Of a stretch of 52,058 nt of DNA, positions 1-7,585 are shown piece by piece. A model generated the notes under the pieces. It did not search any database. It was not told the origin of the DNA and saw nothing but the letters and a program-made list of their open reading frames with translations. The position numbers and the translations under genes are program-made. The stretch comes from Oscillospiraceae bacterium. Its GTDB lineage: Bacteria; Bacillota; Clostridia; Oscillospirales; Oscillospiraceae. The first letter of the stretch is position 1. Each line of letters begins with the position of its first letter. The stretch is from the NCBI GenBank assembly GCA_017397565.1, contig JAFQIL010000014.1, positions 1 through 52,058 of the forward strand, in the 5' to 3' direction.

Positions 1-141
1 GCTAATGAATAATGAATGATGAATAATGAACAATGAAGGAGTCGCCTTCGGCGACATATTTAAAATCATTTCCGAAGGAAATACCGCAATTATTCATTAT
101 CAATTATTCATTCGTGCGTCAGCACGATAAACGGGAATTGG
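1..141 (-). repeat. Dispersed repeat family 1, copy A
   Basis: This is an AT-rich interspersed repeat, possibly cut by the window edge. It has arms made of variants of the word AATGATGAATAATG, a GTCGCCTTCGGCGAC hairpin, a TTTCCGAAGGAAA hairpin, a CGTGCGTCAGCACG hairpin and the end sequence ACGGGAATTGG. It lies six bases downstream of the rqcH stop codon. Other copies are near 1913, 4389, 28637, 40747 and 48167. Confidence 0.8.
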
Positions 142-147
142 CGGATA

Positions 148-1896
148 TCAGGAATCCTTCTTTTCCGCGTTCAGGGGATCAACCACAATATCCTTGTAGG
201 GGTTGACGATGACGGTGCGGTAGCTGTGGTAGATCACCATGCCCGGCTTCGCGCCGGGAAGCTTTTTTACCTGCCGCACCGGGGTGATGTCCACAGGGAT
301 GTTTTGACCTACCCCGGCTTCCGAGTGGAAGGCCGCCAGCTGCGCCGCCTGGGTGACGGTGTCATCGGGGGGTGTCTTGCTGTTGCAGGCGATGATCACA
401 TGGCTGCCGTGAACCTTTTGGGCATGGAGCCAAAGATCATCCTTCCGGGCAAGACGGAAGGTCAGCTCATCGTTTTGCTGATTGTTGCGCCCAACATAAA
501 TGGGGAAGCCGTCGGTGGATTCTAAGCGCAGGGGGGCGACCTTGGCTGCCTTCATCTTTTTGGCGCTGTCTGCCTTCACATAGCCTCCGGCCTGCAGCTC
601 CCGGCGGATGGCCTCCAGCTCCGGATCAGACTGTGCCCGGTTTAATTCATCCAGCACACTTTGGAGATACTCCAGCTCTGCCTGTCCGAAGGACAGCTGC
701 TTTGTCAGCTCCTTTTCCGCGTTTTTCATCCGGGTGTAGTCTTTGTAAAACTTGGCGGCATTTTGCTGCGGTGACAGGGTGGGGGACAAAGCAATAGAGA
801 TGACGGGCATATTTTCGTCGTAAAAATCCTCGGCCTCCACATCCGTTTGCCCTTTTTGAATGCGATGGATATTGGCTGTAACGATGTCGCCCAGCTGCCG
901 CAGCCGCTCCCGGTCATAGGTTTCCAAAAGCTCCTGTTCCTGAATGGCCAGCTTTCGGGTCAGACGGGTGCAGAGGTTCTGTACCGTCTTTCGCATGGCC
1001 TGACTTTTTTGCCGCAGGGAATCCCGCTTGTCCCGCTGGGCATAAAAATGATCCAAAAGGCCGCTGAAGGTGTTTTCTTCCCGGCAGTCTCCGTATTGGC
1101 GGATGGGGCAGAATGCGAATTGCTTGGGCGCGCCGTCGGGGGCACAGGTGTAGCAGGGGACAGGATGGGCTAAATTTTCCCGGAAAAACAGCATTAGCTT
1201 TTTTGTGGTTTCTTCCACCGGGAGGGCTTCTATACGGGCATCCACACTCCCCCCGGCAAAAAGCGCAGCCTCCCGGCAAATCAGGGGAGACAGTCCACCT
1301 AAGGTGTCCATCAGCCGGTGGGATAAAAGATCTGCTCCGGGCTGAGTCAGCAGGTTAACATAATCTTCCTTTGCAAGGGCCATAGGGTCTGCTTTTGTCA
1401 CGGGCTCCGGGTTTTGATAGTACATACCCGGCAGGGCAGGACGGTGTGTTGTCTCATCCAAACCGATCCGGCGCAGGCAGTCTAAGATCCGTCCCTCAGG
1501 GCTGAGCAGATATAAGTTGCAGGTTCTGCCCATGAGCTCCACCACCAGAGTTTTTTCCACCGGGTCCCCCATCTCATCGATGCAGGCAAAGGTCAGCCGG
1601 GCACACCGCTCCATAGGCAGTTGGGTGATGCCGGTAAGTCTTGCACCGGTGAGGTGCTTGCGCAGCAGCATACAGAACATAGGGGGCTGGGCTGGGTTTT
1701 CCGGGGAGGTGGCGGTCAGATGCAGGCGAGGGGCGGTGGGATTCAATCCCAGCAGCAGCCGCTCCCGACCCTCCCGGGTCTTGAGCAGCAGGATCACCGT
1801 ATCCCGGGCAGGCTGGTGGATCTTCTCCACCCGACATTCACCCAGATTTCGGAGCTCCTGTAAAACGCAGTGCATATAAAAGGCATCAAAGGCCAT
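148..1896 (-). CDS. rqcH: RqcH / NFACT-family ribosome quality-control protein
   Basis: The product is 582 residues, normal for bacterial RqcH (older name FbpA, fibronectin-binding-like). The family binds stalled 50S-peptidyl-tRNA complexes and recruits tRNA-Ala to add C-terminal alanine tails. The N-terminal NFACT-N domain begins MAFDAFYMHCVLQEL. A helical coiled-coil middle (about 290-440) follows, then the NFACT-R domain with DDLWLHAQKVHGSHVII. An AGGAGG site lies just before the ATG. The conserved Asp-Arg pair of NFACT-N, expected near residue 96, reads Glu96-Arg97 here (PMERCAR). The gene is the last of a minus-strand operon after the Gx transporter and mrnC; a family 1 repeat separates it from mrnC. 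Confidence 0.95.
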   Translation of the reverse strand: MAFDAFYMHCVLQELRNLGECRVEKIHQPARDTVILLLKTREGRERLLLGLNPTAPRLHLTATSPENPAQPPMFCMLLRKHLTGARLTGITQLPMERCARLTFACIDEMGDPVEKTLVVELMGRTCNLYLLSPEGRILDCLRRIGLDETTHRPALPGMYYQNPEPVTKADPMALAKEDYVNLLTQPGADLLSHRLMDTLGGLSPLICREAALFAGGSVDARIEALPVEETTKKLMLFFRENLAHPVPCYTCAPDGAPKQFAFCPIRQYGDCREENTFSGLLDHFYAQRDKRDSLRQKSQAMRKTVQNLCTRLTRKLAIQEQELLETYDRERLRQLGDIVTANIHRIQKGQTDVEAEDFYDENMPVISIALSPTLSPQQNAAKFYKDYTRMKNAEKELTKQLSFGQAELEYLQSVLDELNRAQSDPELEAIRRELQAGGYVKADSAKKMKAAKVAPLRLESTDGFPIYVGRNNQQNDELTFRLARKDDLWLHAQKVHGSHVIIACNSKTPPDDTVTQAAQLAAFHSEAGVGQNIPVDITPVRQVKKLPGAKPGMVIYHSYRTVIVNPYKDIVVDPLNAEKKDS

Positions 1897-1912
1897 AAGC
1901 TTTCCTCCTAAG

Positions 1913-2030
1913 TAATTGACAATTGAAAATTGATAATTGACAATTGTGGTATTTCCTTCGGAAATAGATTTGAAATTGTCGCCAGAGGCGACACCTTAAT
2001 TGTCCATTGTCAATTATCCATTGTCAATTT
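1913..2030 (+). repeat. Dispersed repeat family 1, copy B
   Basis: It has the same core as the other copies: CAATTGTGGTATTTCC, a TTCCTTCGGAAA hairpin and a GTCGCC-AGA-GGCGAC hairpin between arms of TTGTCAATTATCCATT-like words. It fills the gap between mrnC and rqcH. Its right arm overlaps the last codons and the stop codon of mrnC, so the end of that protein (EIDNG) is read from repeat DNA. Confidence 0.8.
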
Positions 2031-2430
2031 CCTCTTTTTCCAGCATTTTGGCAAATAACGCTAAAAGCCTGTCCGTCCGGCCGGCAAGGTACAGTGCGCC
2101 AAAGAGGGCTTCCAGTCCCGTAGCCAAAGAGTATTCCTTGGGGGAAGCGGACTTGGGGGCGTGGGAATGGGCGTTTTTCCCCCGGCGGAACCAGCTTTGC
2201 TCTTCTTCCGTCAGGTGGGGCTGCAGCTTCAGGGCAAACACCGCTTGGGTCTGGGCGTTGACCAAAGAAATGGTATCTTTGTGGAGATTTTTTACGGTGT
2301 GATCGCCGCTGCAGCACAGGTAACTGCGGCACAGCAGCTCATACACAGCATCCCCAATATGGGCAAGCCCCAAACTGGACATTTCGTTGATTCTATTCTT
2401 CGAAAAGCTCAGCGCAAAAAGGTTTTCCAT
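2014..2430 (-). CDS. mrnC: Mini-ribonuclease III
   Basis: The product is 138 residues, the usual size of Mini-III, the RNase III-like enzyme without a dsRNA-binding domain that trims 23S rRNA precursor ends in Firmicutes. Family hallmarks are MSSLGLAHIGDAVYELLCR near the N-terminus and ATGLEALFGALYLAG near the C-terminus, which hold the acidic catalytic residues of the RNase III fold. The ATG at 2430 has a GGGGAG site upstream. The longer reading frame from 2664 is only the antiparallel-frame extension through the transporter gene. The start overlaps the end of the Gx transporter gene by 22 bases, so the two are probably translationally coupled. The stop lies inside a dispersed repeat. Confidence 0.93.
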   Translation of the reverse strand: MENLFALSFSKNRINEMSSLGLAHIGDAVYELLCRSYLCCSGDHTVKNLHKDTISLVNAQTQAVFALKLQPHLTEEEQSWFRRGKNAHSHAPKSASPKEYSLATGLEALFGALYLAGRTDRLLALFAKMLEKEEIDNG

Positions 2431-2918
2431 ATTTTCTCTCCCCGATTCAGAAGAAATTGGGCGCAAAGCCCAGTAAATGTGCCGGTGATAACGCTGATGA
2501 TCAGCATCACAGGCAGATAAATGGCAAGTCCCGGTGTCCCGGAGATCAAAATGGCGGCAGCCATTTGTCCAATGCTGTGGGCAATGGCTCCCAAAGTACC
2601 CGCTACCCAAAGCTGACGATGGGTCAAAAACCGCCGGACGAGGATCGTGATGCCGATGGCGCACAGACCGCCTGCGCCGGAGTAGAGGATGGTGCTGAAA
2701 TTACCGGCAAAGATGGCACCTAAGAACACCCGGCAGATGAGGATGGCCAAGCCCTCCCAGGAACCAATGGCGAAAACCGCAAACACCGTGACGATGTTGG
2801 CCAGTCCCAGCTTCACACCGGGGATGGGGACGAGGGGCGGGATGGCGTTTTCAATCATAAATATGGTCAGGGCGATGGCAGTGAGCAGTCCCATCAATAC
2901 CAGTTTTTTCACTTTCAC
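2409..2918 (-). CDS. Gx transporter family membrane protein
   Basis: The product is a small integral membrane protein of 169 residues with about five hydrophobic segments. The sequence (IPGVKLGLANIVTVFAVF, then GNFSTILYSGAGGL) fits the family often labelled heptaprenyl diphosphate synthase component I or Gx transporter. The family resembles the substrate-binding S components of ECF importers; the enzymatic name is probably a misnomer. I chose GTG at 2918 because it lies 7 bases from an AAAGGAGG site, while the upstream in-frame GTG at 2924 lies almost on top of it. It is the first gene of the operon with mrnC and rqcH. The substrate is unknown. Confidence 0.85.
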   Translation of the reverse strand: MKVKKLVLMGLLTAIALTIFMIENAIPPLVPIPGVKLGLANIVTVFAVFAIGSWEGLAILICRVFLGAIFAGNFSTILYSGAGGLCAIGITILVRRFLTHRQLWVAGTLGAIAHSIGQMAAAILISGTPGLAIYLPVMLIISVITGTFTGLCAQFLLNRGEKIWKTFLR

Positions 2919-2943
2919 AGCCACGCCTCCTTTCTAAAATATT

Positions 2944-2972
2944 AGCATACCAAATTTTCAGGAAAAAGTAAA
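2944..2972 (-). promoter_or_regulatory. Promoter of Gx transporter-mrnC-rqcH operon
   Basis: On the minus strand TTTACT and TATGCT are separated by 17 bases and lie about 26 bases upstream of the chosen GTG. This is a moderate match to a sigma-A promoter. Confidence 0.45.
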
Positions 2973-3005
2973 GTACAAGGGGCTTGGGGATTCGGAATTG
3001 TCAAC

Positions 3006-3212
3006 TCTCCGTTTGCCGGTGAGTTTCGTTAGTGCTTGTAGGGGAGGGTCTTGACCCTCCCTTCACGAATTTCACACCTCGATGGGGTGAAATTCGTGCA
3101 AATCAAAAGACATTGCGAAAGAATCCGTCCATCGAGACCGTATTTTTTCGAAGGGCAGGTCAAGACCTGCCCCTACCGTCGTCATCGCAACAGCTTGATA
3201 AATGGCAATTTG
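3006..3212. repeat. Composite intergenic repeat (GGGAGGGTC hairpin type)
   Basis: The left end reads CCGTTTGCCGGTGAG and the right end GATAAATGGCAATTT, related to the shared ends of other repeats in the window. The interior holds a GGGAGGGTC-TT-GACCCTCCC hairpin, a CACGAATTTCAC...GTGAAATTCGTG hairpin and a GGGCAGGTC-AA-GACCTGCCC hairpin. No gene is seen here. Confidence 0.6.
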
Positions 3213-3229
3213 GGGGATGGATATTTTTC

Positions 3230-3257
3230 TTGCATTTTCTATATAAACCAGTATAAT
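3230..3257 (+). promoter_or_regulatory. Promoter of the ADP-ribosylglycohydrolase-like gene
   Basis: TTGCAT and TATAAT are separated by 16 bases, 35 bases upstream of the start codon. Confidence 0.7.
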
Positions 3258-3291
3258 AATGGTAGAAAAATATCCAAAGGAGGGGCTTAAA

Positions 3292-4389
3292 ATGGGAAAT
3301 ATGCAAACCTTTTACCGGGGCGCATTGTTGGGTATGGCAGTAGGCGATGCTATGGGCAATACAGTGGACAATAAGACTCTGGCAGAAATTTGTGAAGACT
3401 ATGGCCCCAACGGACTGTTAGGCTACGATTTGGTCAACGGCTATGCCGATGTGACCTCCTATACCCAGGTGGCGGCTTTTTGCGCCAATGGATTGCTTTT
3501 GGGCATGACTCGGGGACAGATGCAAGGGAAAATGGCACCCTTGGTGCGTTATGTAAACCTTGCCTTGCGGGAATGGTCCCGCTCTCAGCATTACAGCGCC
3601 CCGGAGCGGACCTTCTGCTGGCTCAGCGGTCAGCCGGAGCTGAAGCGCCGTCATTGCATGGACACCCGGATGCTGGATGCGTTGAACCGCCCCACCCAAG
3701 GCACCATGGAAGAACCCACCAACCGTTCCAACCATCCCGGCGGTCTGACGGAGGCTGTGGCGGTGGTGCTGGCGGTGTCCGGATTGAATCTTCAGCAGCC
3801 GGAGATTGACCGGTTGGCAGCAGAGTCTGTAGCGCTGACCCACGGCGACCCTGAGGCTTTTTTGTCTGCGGCCACCTTGGCACACGGTCTGTCGTTGGTG
3901 CTGCGCAGTCCGGATCTGACGGAAACACAAATCGTTTTAGAGACTATGGATGCGGTGCAGCTGCAGTTTGGCAGAGAATATGCCCAAACCACCCACATTT
4001 GGGAGCTGCTGCAGATGGCGCTGACTCTGGCAGATTCTGATACCATTTCTCCCCGGGAGGCTATGGAGCAGCTGCGGTGTGTCAGTGCTCCGGAGGTGCT
4101 GGCCGGTGCCCTTTATGCCTGCCTGACCTGCCATGGAGATTTCGATACCGCCATGATCACGGCAGTGAACCATTCCGGCCGCAGTGCGGCAGTGGGCGCC
4201 ATCACCGGAGCGTTGCTGGGGGCAAAGCTGGGTGAGGAGGCTTTGCCGGAGTTCTATTTGGATTGTCTGGAGCCTACTGAAACGCTCCGGGAGCTGGCGG
4301 TAGATTTGGCACAGGGCTGTCCAATGGAGCGTACCAGCCTGCTGTTTGACGGCGACTGGGATCGGAAATACCGCTACGCCGGCTCGTAA
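3292..4389 (+). CDS. ADP-ribosylglycohydrolase-family protein with degenerate active site
   Basis: The product is 365 residues. The fold markers of the ADP-ribosylhydrolase (DraG/ARH) family are present: GALLGMAVGDAMGNTVD at the N-terminus and AVGAITGALLGAKLG near residue 300. Active members bind two metals through TDDT-like and GGDTDT-like motifs and remove ADP-ribose from proteins. Here the first reads ADVTSYTQ and the second NHSGRSAAVG (from Asn293), so most metal-binding aspartates are missing. It is probably inactive or has another role. The ATG at 3292 follows AAAGGAGGGG. A repeat starts at its stop codon, followed by a GNAT gene on the same strand. Confidence 0.82.
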   Translation: MGNMQTFYRGALLGMAVGDAMGNTVDNKTLAEICEDYGPNGLLGYDLVNGYADVTSYTQVAAFCANGLLLGMTRGQMQGKMAPLVRYVNLALREWSRSQHYSAPERTFCWLSGQPELKRRHCMDTRMLDALNRPTQGTMEEPTNRSNHPGGLTEAVAVVLAVSGLNLQQPEIDRLAAESVALTHGDPEAFLSAATLAHGLSLVLRSPDLTETQIVLETMDAVQLQFGREYAQTTHIWELLQMALTLADSDTISPREAMEQLRCVSAPEVLAGALYACLTCHGDFDTAMITAVNHSGRSAAVGAITGALLGAKLGEEALPEFYLDCLEPTETLRELAVDLAQGCPMERTSLLFDGDWDRKYRYAGS

Positions 4390-4547
4390 AATTGCCATTT
4401 TGCGTGCTGACGCACGAATGGATAATTGACAATTGTGGTATTTCTTTCAGAAATGATTTTAAAAATGTCGCCTTTGGCGACTCCGAAATTCTCCATTGTC
4501 AATTTTCAATTGTCAATTGGCAGCCATCGGCTGCTCGACAAACGGAA
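4389..4547 (+). repeat. Dispersed repeat family 1, copy C
   Basis: The full-length copy starts at the last base of the preceding stop codon with AATTGCCATTT and a CGTGCTGACGCACG hairpin. The TTTC-TTTCAG-AAAT and GTCGCC-TTTG-GGCGAC hairpins follow, then a GCAGCC-ATC-GGCTGC hairpin and the GACAAACGG end. It separates the ADP-ribosylglycohydrolase gene from the GNAT gene. Confidence 0.8.
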
Positions 4548-4578
4548 AATGGTACATTTCAGAAAAGAGGAAAGCACT

Positions 4579-5046
4579 GTGACCATTCGTTTTGCCACCC
4601 GGGAGGATATTCCCGGGATGATCAAGCTGTTAAAGCAGGTAGGCGGTGTCCACCATGACATTCGCCCGGACCTGTTTCGCGGCGATGCCCAAAAGTATGA
4701 TGCCCCGGCGCTGGAAGCTCTGCTGGAAGACAAAAACCGCCCCATTTTGATCGCCGGGGATACCCAAGTTATGGGCTATGCCTTCTGCATTCTCAGGAAT
4801 GTAGAGAACGACAGCGTGCTTTGTGACCGACGGGAGCTTTACATCGATGACCTGTGCGTGGATGAAAGCTGCCGGGGTCAGGGTATCGCCACCGCTCTTT
4901 ATCAGGAAGTTTTAGCGCTTGCCCGGAAGCGTCATTGCCAGACTGTGACATTGAATGTCTGGTGCGGCAATGACAGTGCTATGGCTTTTTATGAAAAGAT
5001 GGGCATGAAGCCTCAAAAAATCGGCATGGAGGTCAGCGTATGCTGA
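4579..5046 (+). CDS. GNAT-family N-acetyltransferase
   Basis: The product is 155 residues with a full GNAT fold. The acetyl-CoA loop is visible as CRGQGIATALYQEVLALA after LYIDDLCVDESC, and the C-terminal part has NVWCGNDSAMAFYEKMGMKP. The family moves an acetyl group from acetyl-CoA to an amine; the substrate cannot be read here. I chose GTG at 4579, which has GAGG 8 bases upstream. Longer in-frame extensions from 4426 are translated repeat DNA. It overlaps the start of rlmD by 7 bases, so the two are cotranscribed. Confidence 0.85.
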   Translation: MTIRFATREDIPGMIKLLKQVGGVHHDIRPDLFRGDAQKYDAPALEALLEDKNRPILIAGDTQVMGYAFCILRNVENDSVLCDRRELYIDDLCVDESCRGQGIATALYQEVLALARKRHCQTVTLNVWCGNDSAMAFYEKMGMKPQKIGMEVSVC

Positions 5047-6662
5047 TAAAAAATCAAATTTACGAAGCCACCGTCACAGACTATACCGCTGAGGGGCAAG
5101 GGGTTGCCCATGTGGAAGGCTGTGCGGTGTTTTTGCCTAATGCCATCGCCGGGGAGAGATATCGCATCCGGATTGAGAAGGCGCAGAAGACTTGGGCGGC
5201 GGGTAAGATCGTGGAGATTTTGGAAAAATCCCCTCACCGCATCAACCGGGAATGTCCCGTTGCCAAGCTTTGCGGCGGCTGTGACTTCTGGCATATGGAC
5301 TATGAGGAAGAATCCCGGCTGAAAGCGACCCGGGTGCGGGACTGCTTAAACCGCATCGGCGGCGAGAATTTGGAGAATGTTCCCATTTTGTCCGCCTCTA
5401 CCTGCTACGGCTATCGCAATAAAGCCCAGTATCCCGTAGCTGCCCAAAAGGGCAGAGCCTACGCAGGCTTCTTCCGGGCAGGCACCCATAGCGTGGTGGA
5501 AAATGACCGCTGCCTGATTCTGCCTCAGGAAACCGACCGGGTCAAGGCAGCTGTGATGGATTATGTAAACCAATATCGGATCACCGTCTACGATGAACTG
5601 GCCCATAAGGGGCTTTTGCGGCACATATATGTTCGCCGCGGTGCCGTTTCCGGGCAGATTTTGGTGTGCCTTGCGGTAAACGGGAGAAGTCTGCCTCATG
5701 TTCCGGAGCTGATTTCCCGCTTGCAGAAGCTCCCCGGCTTTACTACATTGGTGCTTTCCGTGAATACCAAAAAGGGCAACGCGGTGCTGGGGGATGAATT
5801 TATCACCCTCTATGGCCCCGGCTATATCGAGGATACCCTTTGCGGACTGAATTTTCGGCTGTCTCCCCGGTCTTTTTACCAGGTGAATCACCATCAGGCC
5901 CAGCGGCTCTATGAAGCTGCCATTTCTCAGGCGGAGATCACCAAAGACGATACGGTTCTGGATCTTTACTGCGGCGTGGGTACCATTACCCTGGCTATGG
6001 CGAAGGCCGCCGGCAAGGTCATCGGCATTGAGGTGATCCCTCAGGCAGTAGAGGATGCCCGGGATAACGCCAGACGCAACTGCATCGAAAACGCGGAGTT
6101 TTTCTGCGGTGATGCCGGACAGGCGGCGCTGGCGCTGGAACAACAGGGGGTCAAGGCGGATGTGGTGGTTGTCGACCCGCCCCGGAAGGGCTTGAATGCC
6201 GATGCCATCGAAGCCCTCGACCGGTTTGCTCCCCGGCGGATCGTCTATGTATCCTGCGACCCGGCAACCCTGGCAAGAGATGTGGCGCTTTTGAAAGAAA
6301 AGGGATATACCTTAAAAAATGCCATGGCGGCAGATCTGTTCCCCCGCTGCAGCCATGTAGAGACGATAGTGTGTTTGTCCAAACTCGCAGATACCCACAT
6401 CGAAATGGAGATTGACCCCGAGGAACTGAACACCATCACCGCAAAAGTCTCTCCCACATATCCCGAGATAAAGGCGCATGTTTTAGAACATCACGGCTTA
6501 AAGGTCTCAAGCCTTGCCATTGCCCAAACCAAAAAGAAATGTGGCTTGGAAGTTGGCGAGTGCTACAATCTCCCCTCGGGACACGGCAGACCGCCCACAA
6601 ACTTAACCCCCGAACGGGAAGCAGCCATTCGGGAAGCATTCCAATATTACGGACTTATATGA
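5040..6662 (+). CDS. rlmD: 23S rRNA (uracil-1939-C5)-methyltransferase with element-derived C-terminal tail
   Basis: The product is 540 residues; the family is usually near 440-460. A TRAM-like N-terminus (1-60), iron-sulfur cysteines Cys72, Cys78 and Cys81 (CPVAKLCGGC), the SAM site LDLYCGVGTITLA and the catalytic segment VYVSCDPATLARD are all present. It should methylate U1939-type positions of 23S rRNA from SAM. The normal family end, CSHVETIV..LS, falls at residues 437-447. About 98 more residues follow (from SKLADTHIEMEID to the C-terminus QYYGLI), including GLKVSSLAIAQ and a proline-rich stretch. I read this tail as supplied by the integrated element. A GGAGG site precedes the ATG. Confidence 0.93.
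   Translation: MLIKNQIYEATVTDYTAEGQGVAHVEGCAVFLPNAIAGERYRIRIEKAQKTWAAGKIVEILEKSPHRINRECPVAKLCGGCDFWHMDYEEESRLKATRVRDCLNRIGGENLENVPILSASTCYGYRNKAQYPVAAQKGRAYAGFFRAGTHSVVENDRCLILPQETDRVKAAVMDYVNQYRITVYDELAHKGLLRHIYVRRGAVSGQILVCLAVNGRSLPHVPELISRLQKLPGFTTLVLSVNTKKGNAVLGDEFITLYGPGYIEDTLCGLNFRLSPRSFYQVNHHQAQRLYEAAISQAEITKDDTVLDLYCGVGTITLAMAKAAGKVIGIEVIPQAVEDARDNARRNCIENAEFFCGDAGQAALALEQQGVKADVVVVDPPRKGLNADAIEALDRFAPRRIVYVSCDPATLARDVALLKEKGYTLKNAMAADLFPRCSHVETIVCLSKLADTHIEMEIDPEELNTITAKVSPTYPEIKAHVLEHHGLKVSSLAIAQTKKKCGLEVGECYNLPSGHGRPPTNLTPEREAAIREAFQYYGLI
6357..6383 (+). other. Candidate left attachment site in rlmD
   Basis: The codons encode V-E-T-I-V-C-L-S-K in the rlmD frame. The same peptide pattern recurs at 11349 (VESIVCLSR) and 12670 (VESIVCLTN). 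Serine integrases need only a very short identical core, so the weak base-level match (shared GT.GA....AT.GT.TGT) is compatible with attL/attR. The crossover bases cannot be fixed by eye. Confidence 0.55.
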
Positions 6663-6664
6663 GA

Positions 6665-6693
6665 AGACGGCACCCGTGATGGGTGCCGTCTTT
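6665..6693 (+). terminator. Terminator after rlmD tail
   Basis: The hairpin GACGGCACCC-GTGAT-GGGTGCCGTC is followed by TTT. The 9-bp stem is the same as in the terminator at 12840. Confidence 0.8.
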
Positions 6694-6721
6694 ATCTGTT
6701 CGACATATTGGAATATGGACC

Positions 6722-6904
6722 TTAAAATTCATTCTTTTTAAGAATAAAAAAGAGAGCAACCACTTGAGCAATTATGCCAATGGCGATAATGATGCGAAAT
6801 ACAGTAATTGAAACAAGCTCAAAACCATTGCAAAAAAGCCCTACACACAGAATCAGTGTTCCTATAATGCTAATAAGCTGACCGATACTCACTTTTCTTT
6901 TCAT
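6722..6904 (-). CDS. Small two-helix membrane protein
   Basis: The predicted product is 60 residues with two hydrophobic helices (SIIGTLILCVGLF and VFRIIIAIGIIAQVVALFFIL) and a charged KKNEF end. I chose the ATG at 6904, which follows AAAGGAAG; an upstream in-frame TTG at 6931 is possible. I do not recognise a family. It lies downstream of the zinc-ribbon gene on the same strand, and base composition is more AT-rich than in the flanking chromosome, as expected for element DNA. Confidence 0.5.
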   Translation of the reverse strand: MKRKVSIGQLISIIGTLILCVGLFCNGFELVSITVFRIIIAIGIIAQVVALFFILKKNEF

Positions 6905-6937
6905 TCTATCAGTTCTTCCTTTCAAATTCAAGTCTGC

Positions 6938-7183
6938 CTAATCGCAATCCACCACAATCATATTACAATCTTTACACCCATAGCAAGCCGATACTTGATT
7001 AACTTTGCTATTTGCCTTAATAATCATTCCGCCCTCGTTTTCAACGGTTTTCTTTGTATGATTATATGGAAAAACCCAATGTTTATCTATAAAAGACTGT
7101 GGTAGCCAATAAAAGGTCGTATCACCGCGATGATTGGCAATCTCTCCCAATGTCATATCTTTTCCACATTTAGGACACTTCAT
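6938..7183 (-). CDS. Small zinc-ribbon protein (DUF6487-like)
   Basis: The product is 81 residues with two CxxC pairs, MKCPKCGKDM at the start and CYGCKDCNMIVVDCD at the end, which would form one zinc ribbon around an aromatic middle (FYWLPQSF). This pattern matches small proteins annotated as DUF6487 / PF20097-like; the function is unknown. The ATG at 7183 has a GGAGG site. It begins the two-gene minus-strand unit at the left end of the element, pointing towards the rlmD junction. Confidence 0.72.
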   Translation of the reverse strand: MKCPKCGKDMTLGEIANHRGDTTFYWLPQSFIDKHWVFPYNHTKKTVENEGGMIIKANSKVNQVSACYGCKDCNMIVVDCD

Positions 7184-7273
7184 TTTCGTTCCTCCGTCAA
7201 ATTCAAGTTTATCGGTGAGTTCATTTTACCACCCATCAACCCGAAAATCAATGGTCTGTTATTCTCATGTTCT

Positions 7274-7363
7274 ATATTACTTTTGAAAACAAAAGTAATA
7301 TTGGGGTTGCAAGGGAACGCCCTGCCCCATGAACAAAGCACAGCTTTGTCTAGTGGGTTAGAC
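7274..7363 (+). other. MobV-type origin of transfer (oriT)
   Basis: Two inverted repeats lie upstream of the relaxase gene. The first has 12-bp arms (ATATTACTTTTG, loop AAAA, complement to 7301). The second, at 7348-7363, reads GTCTA-GTGGGT-TAGAC followed by TTT. It closely matches the pMV158-type Pre/Mob recognition site, in which TAGTGTG/TTA is nicked between G and T; here the equivalent is TAGTGGG/TTA at 7351-7360. A CAAAGC-ACA-GCTTTG hairpin precedes it. Confidence 0.75.
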
Positions 7364-7585
7364 TTTCCTCGGGGCTGTGAAACCCGAGCGAAGTCGCAGC
7401 AGCCGCAATGCGCCCATTGGCGTGTGTTGCGGCAAGGCGGCTGAGCGAGGGTCAGTGAAGCCTACAAATAAGCTCTGCGCCTAACGACAGGGGGCAGGCT
7501 TGTTTGTAGGCAGAACGGCGAACAGGAACGGGAAAGGCTTACCCACGGCGTTGCTCCTGCAATCCCAAAGGAAAGGAGATACCCT

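Noticed and set aside
4426-4578. N-terminal extension of the GNAT protein
   Set aside because: These codons are repeat DNA, and the GTG at 4579 has its own ribosome binding site and gives a normal-length protein.
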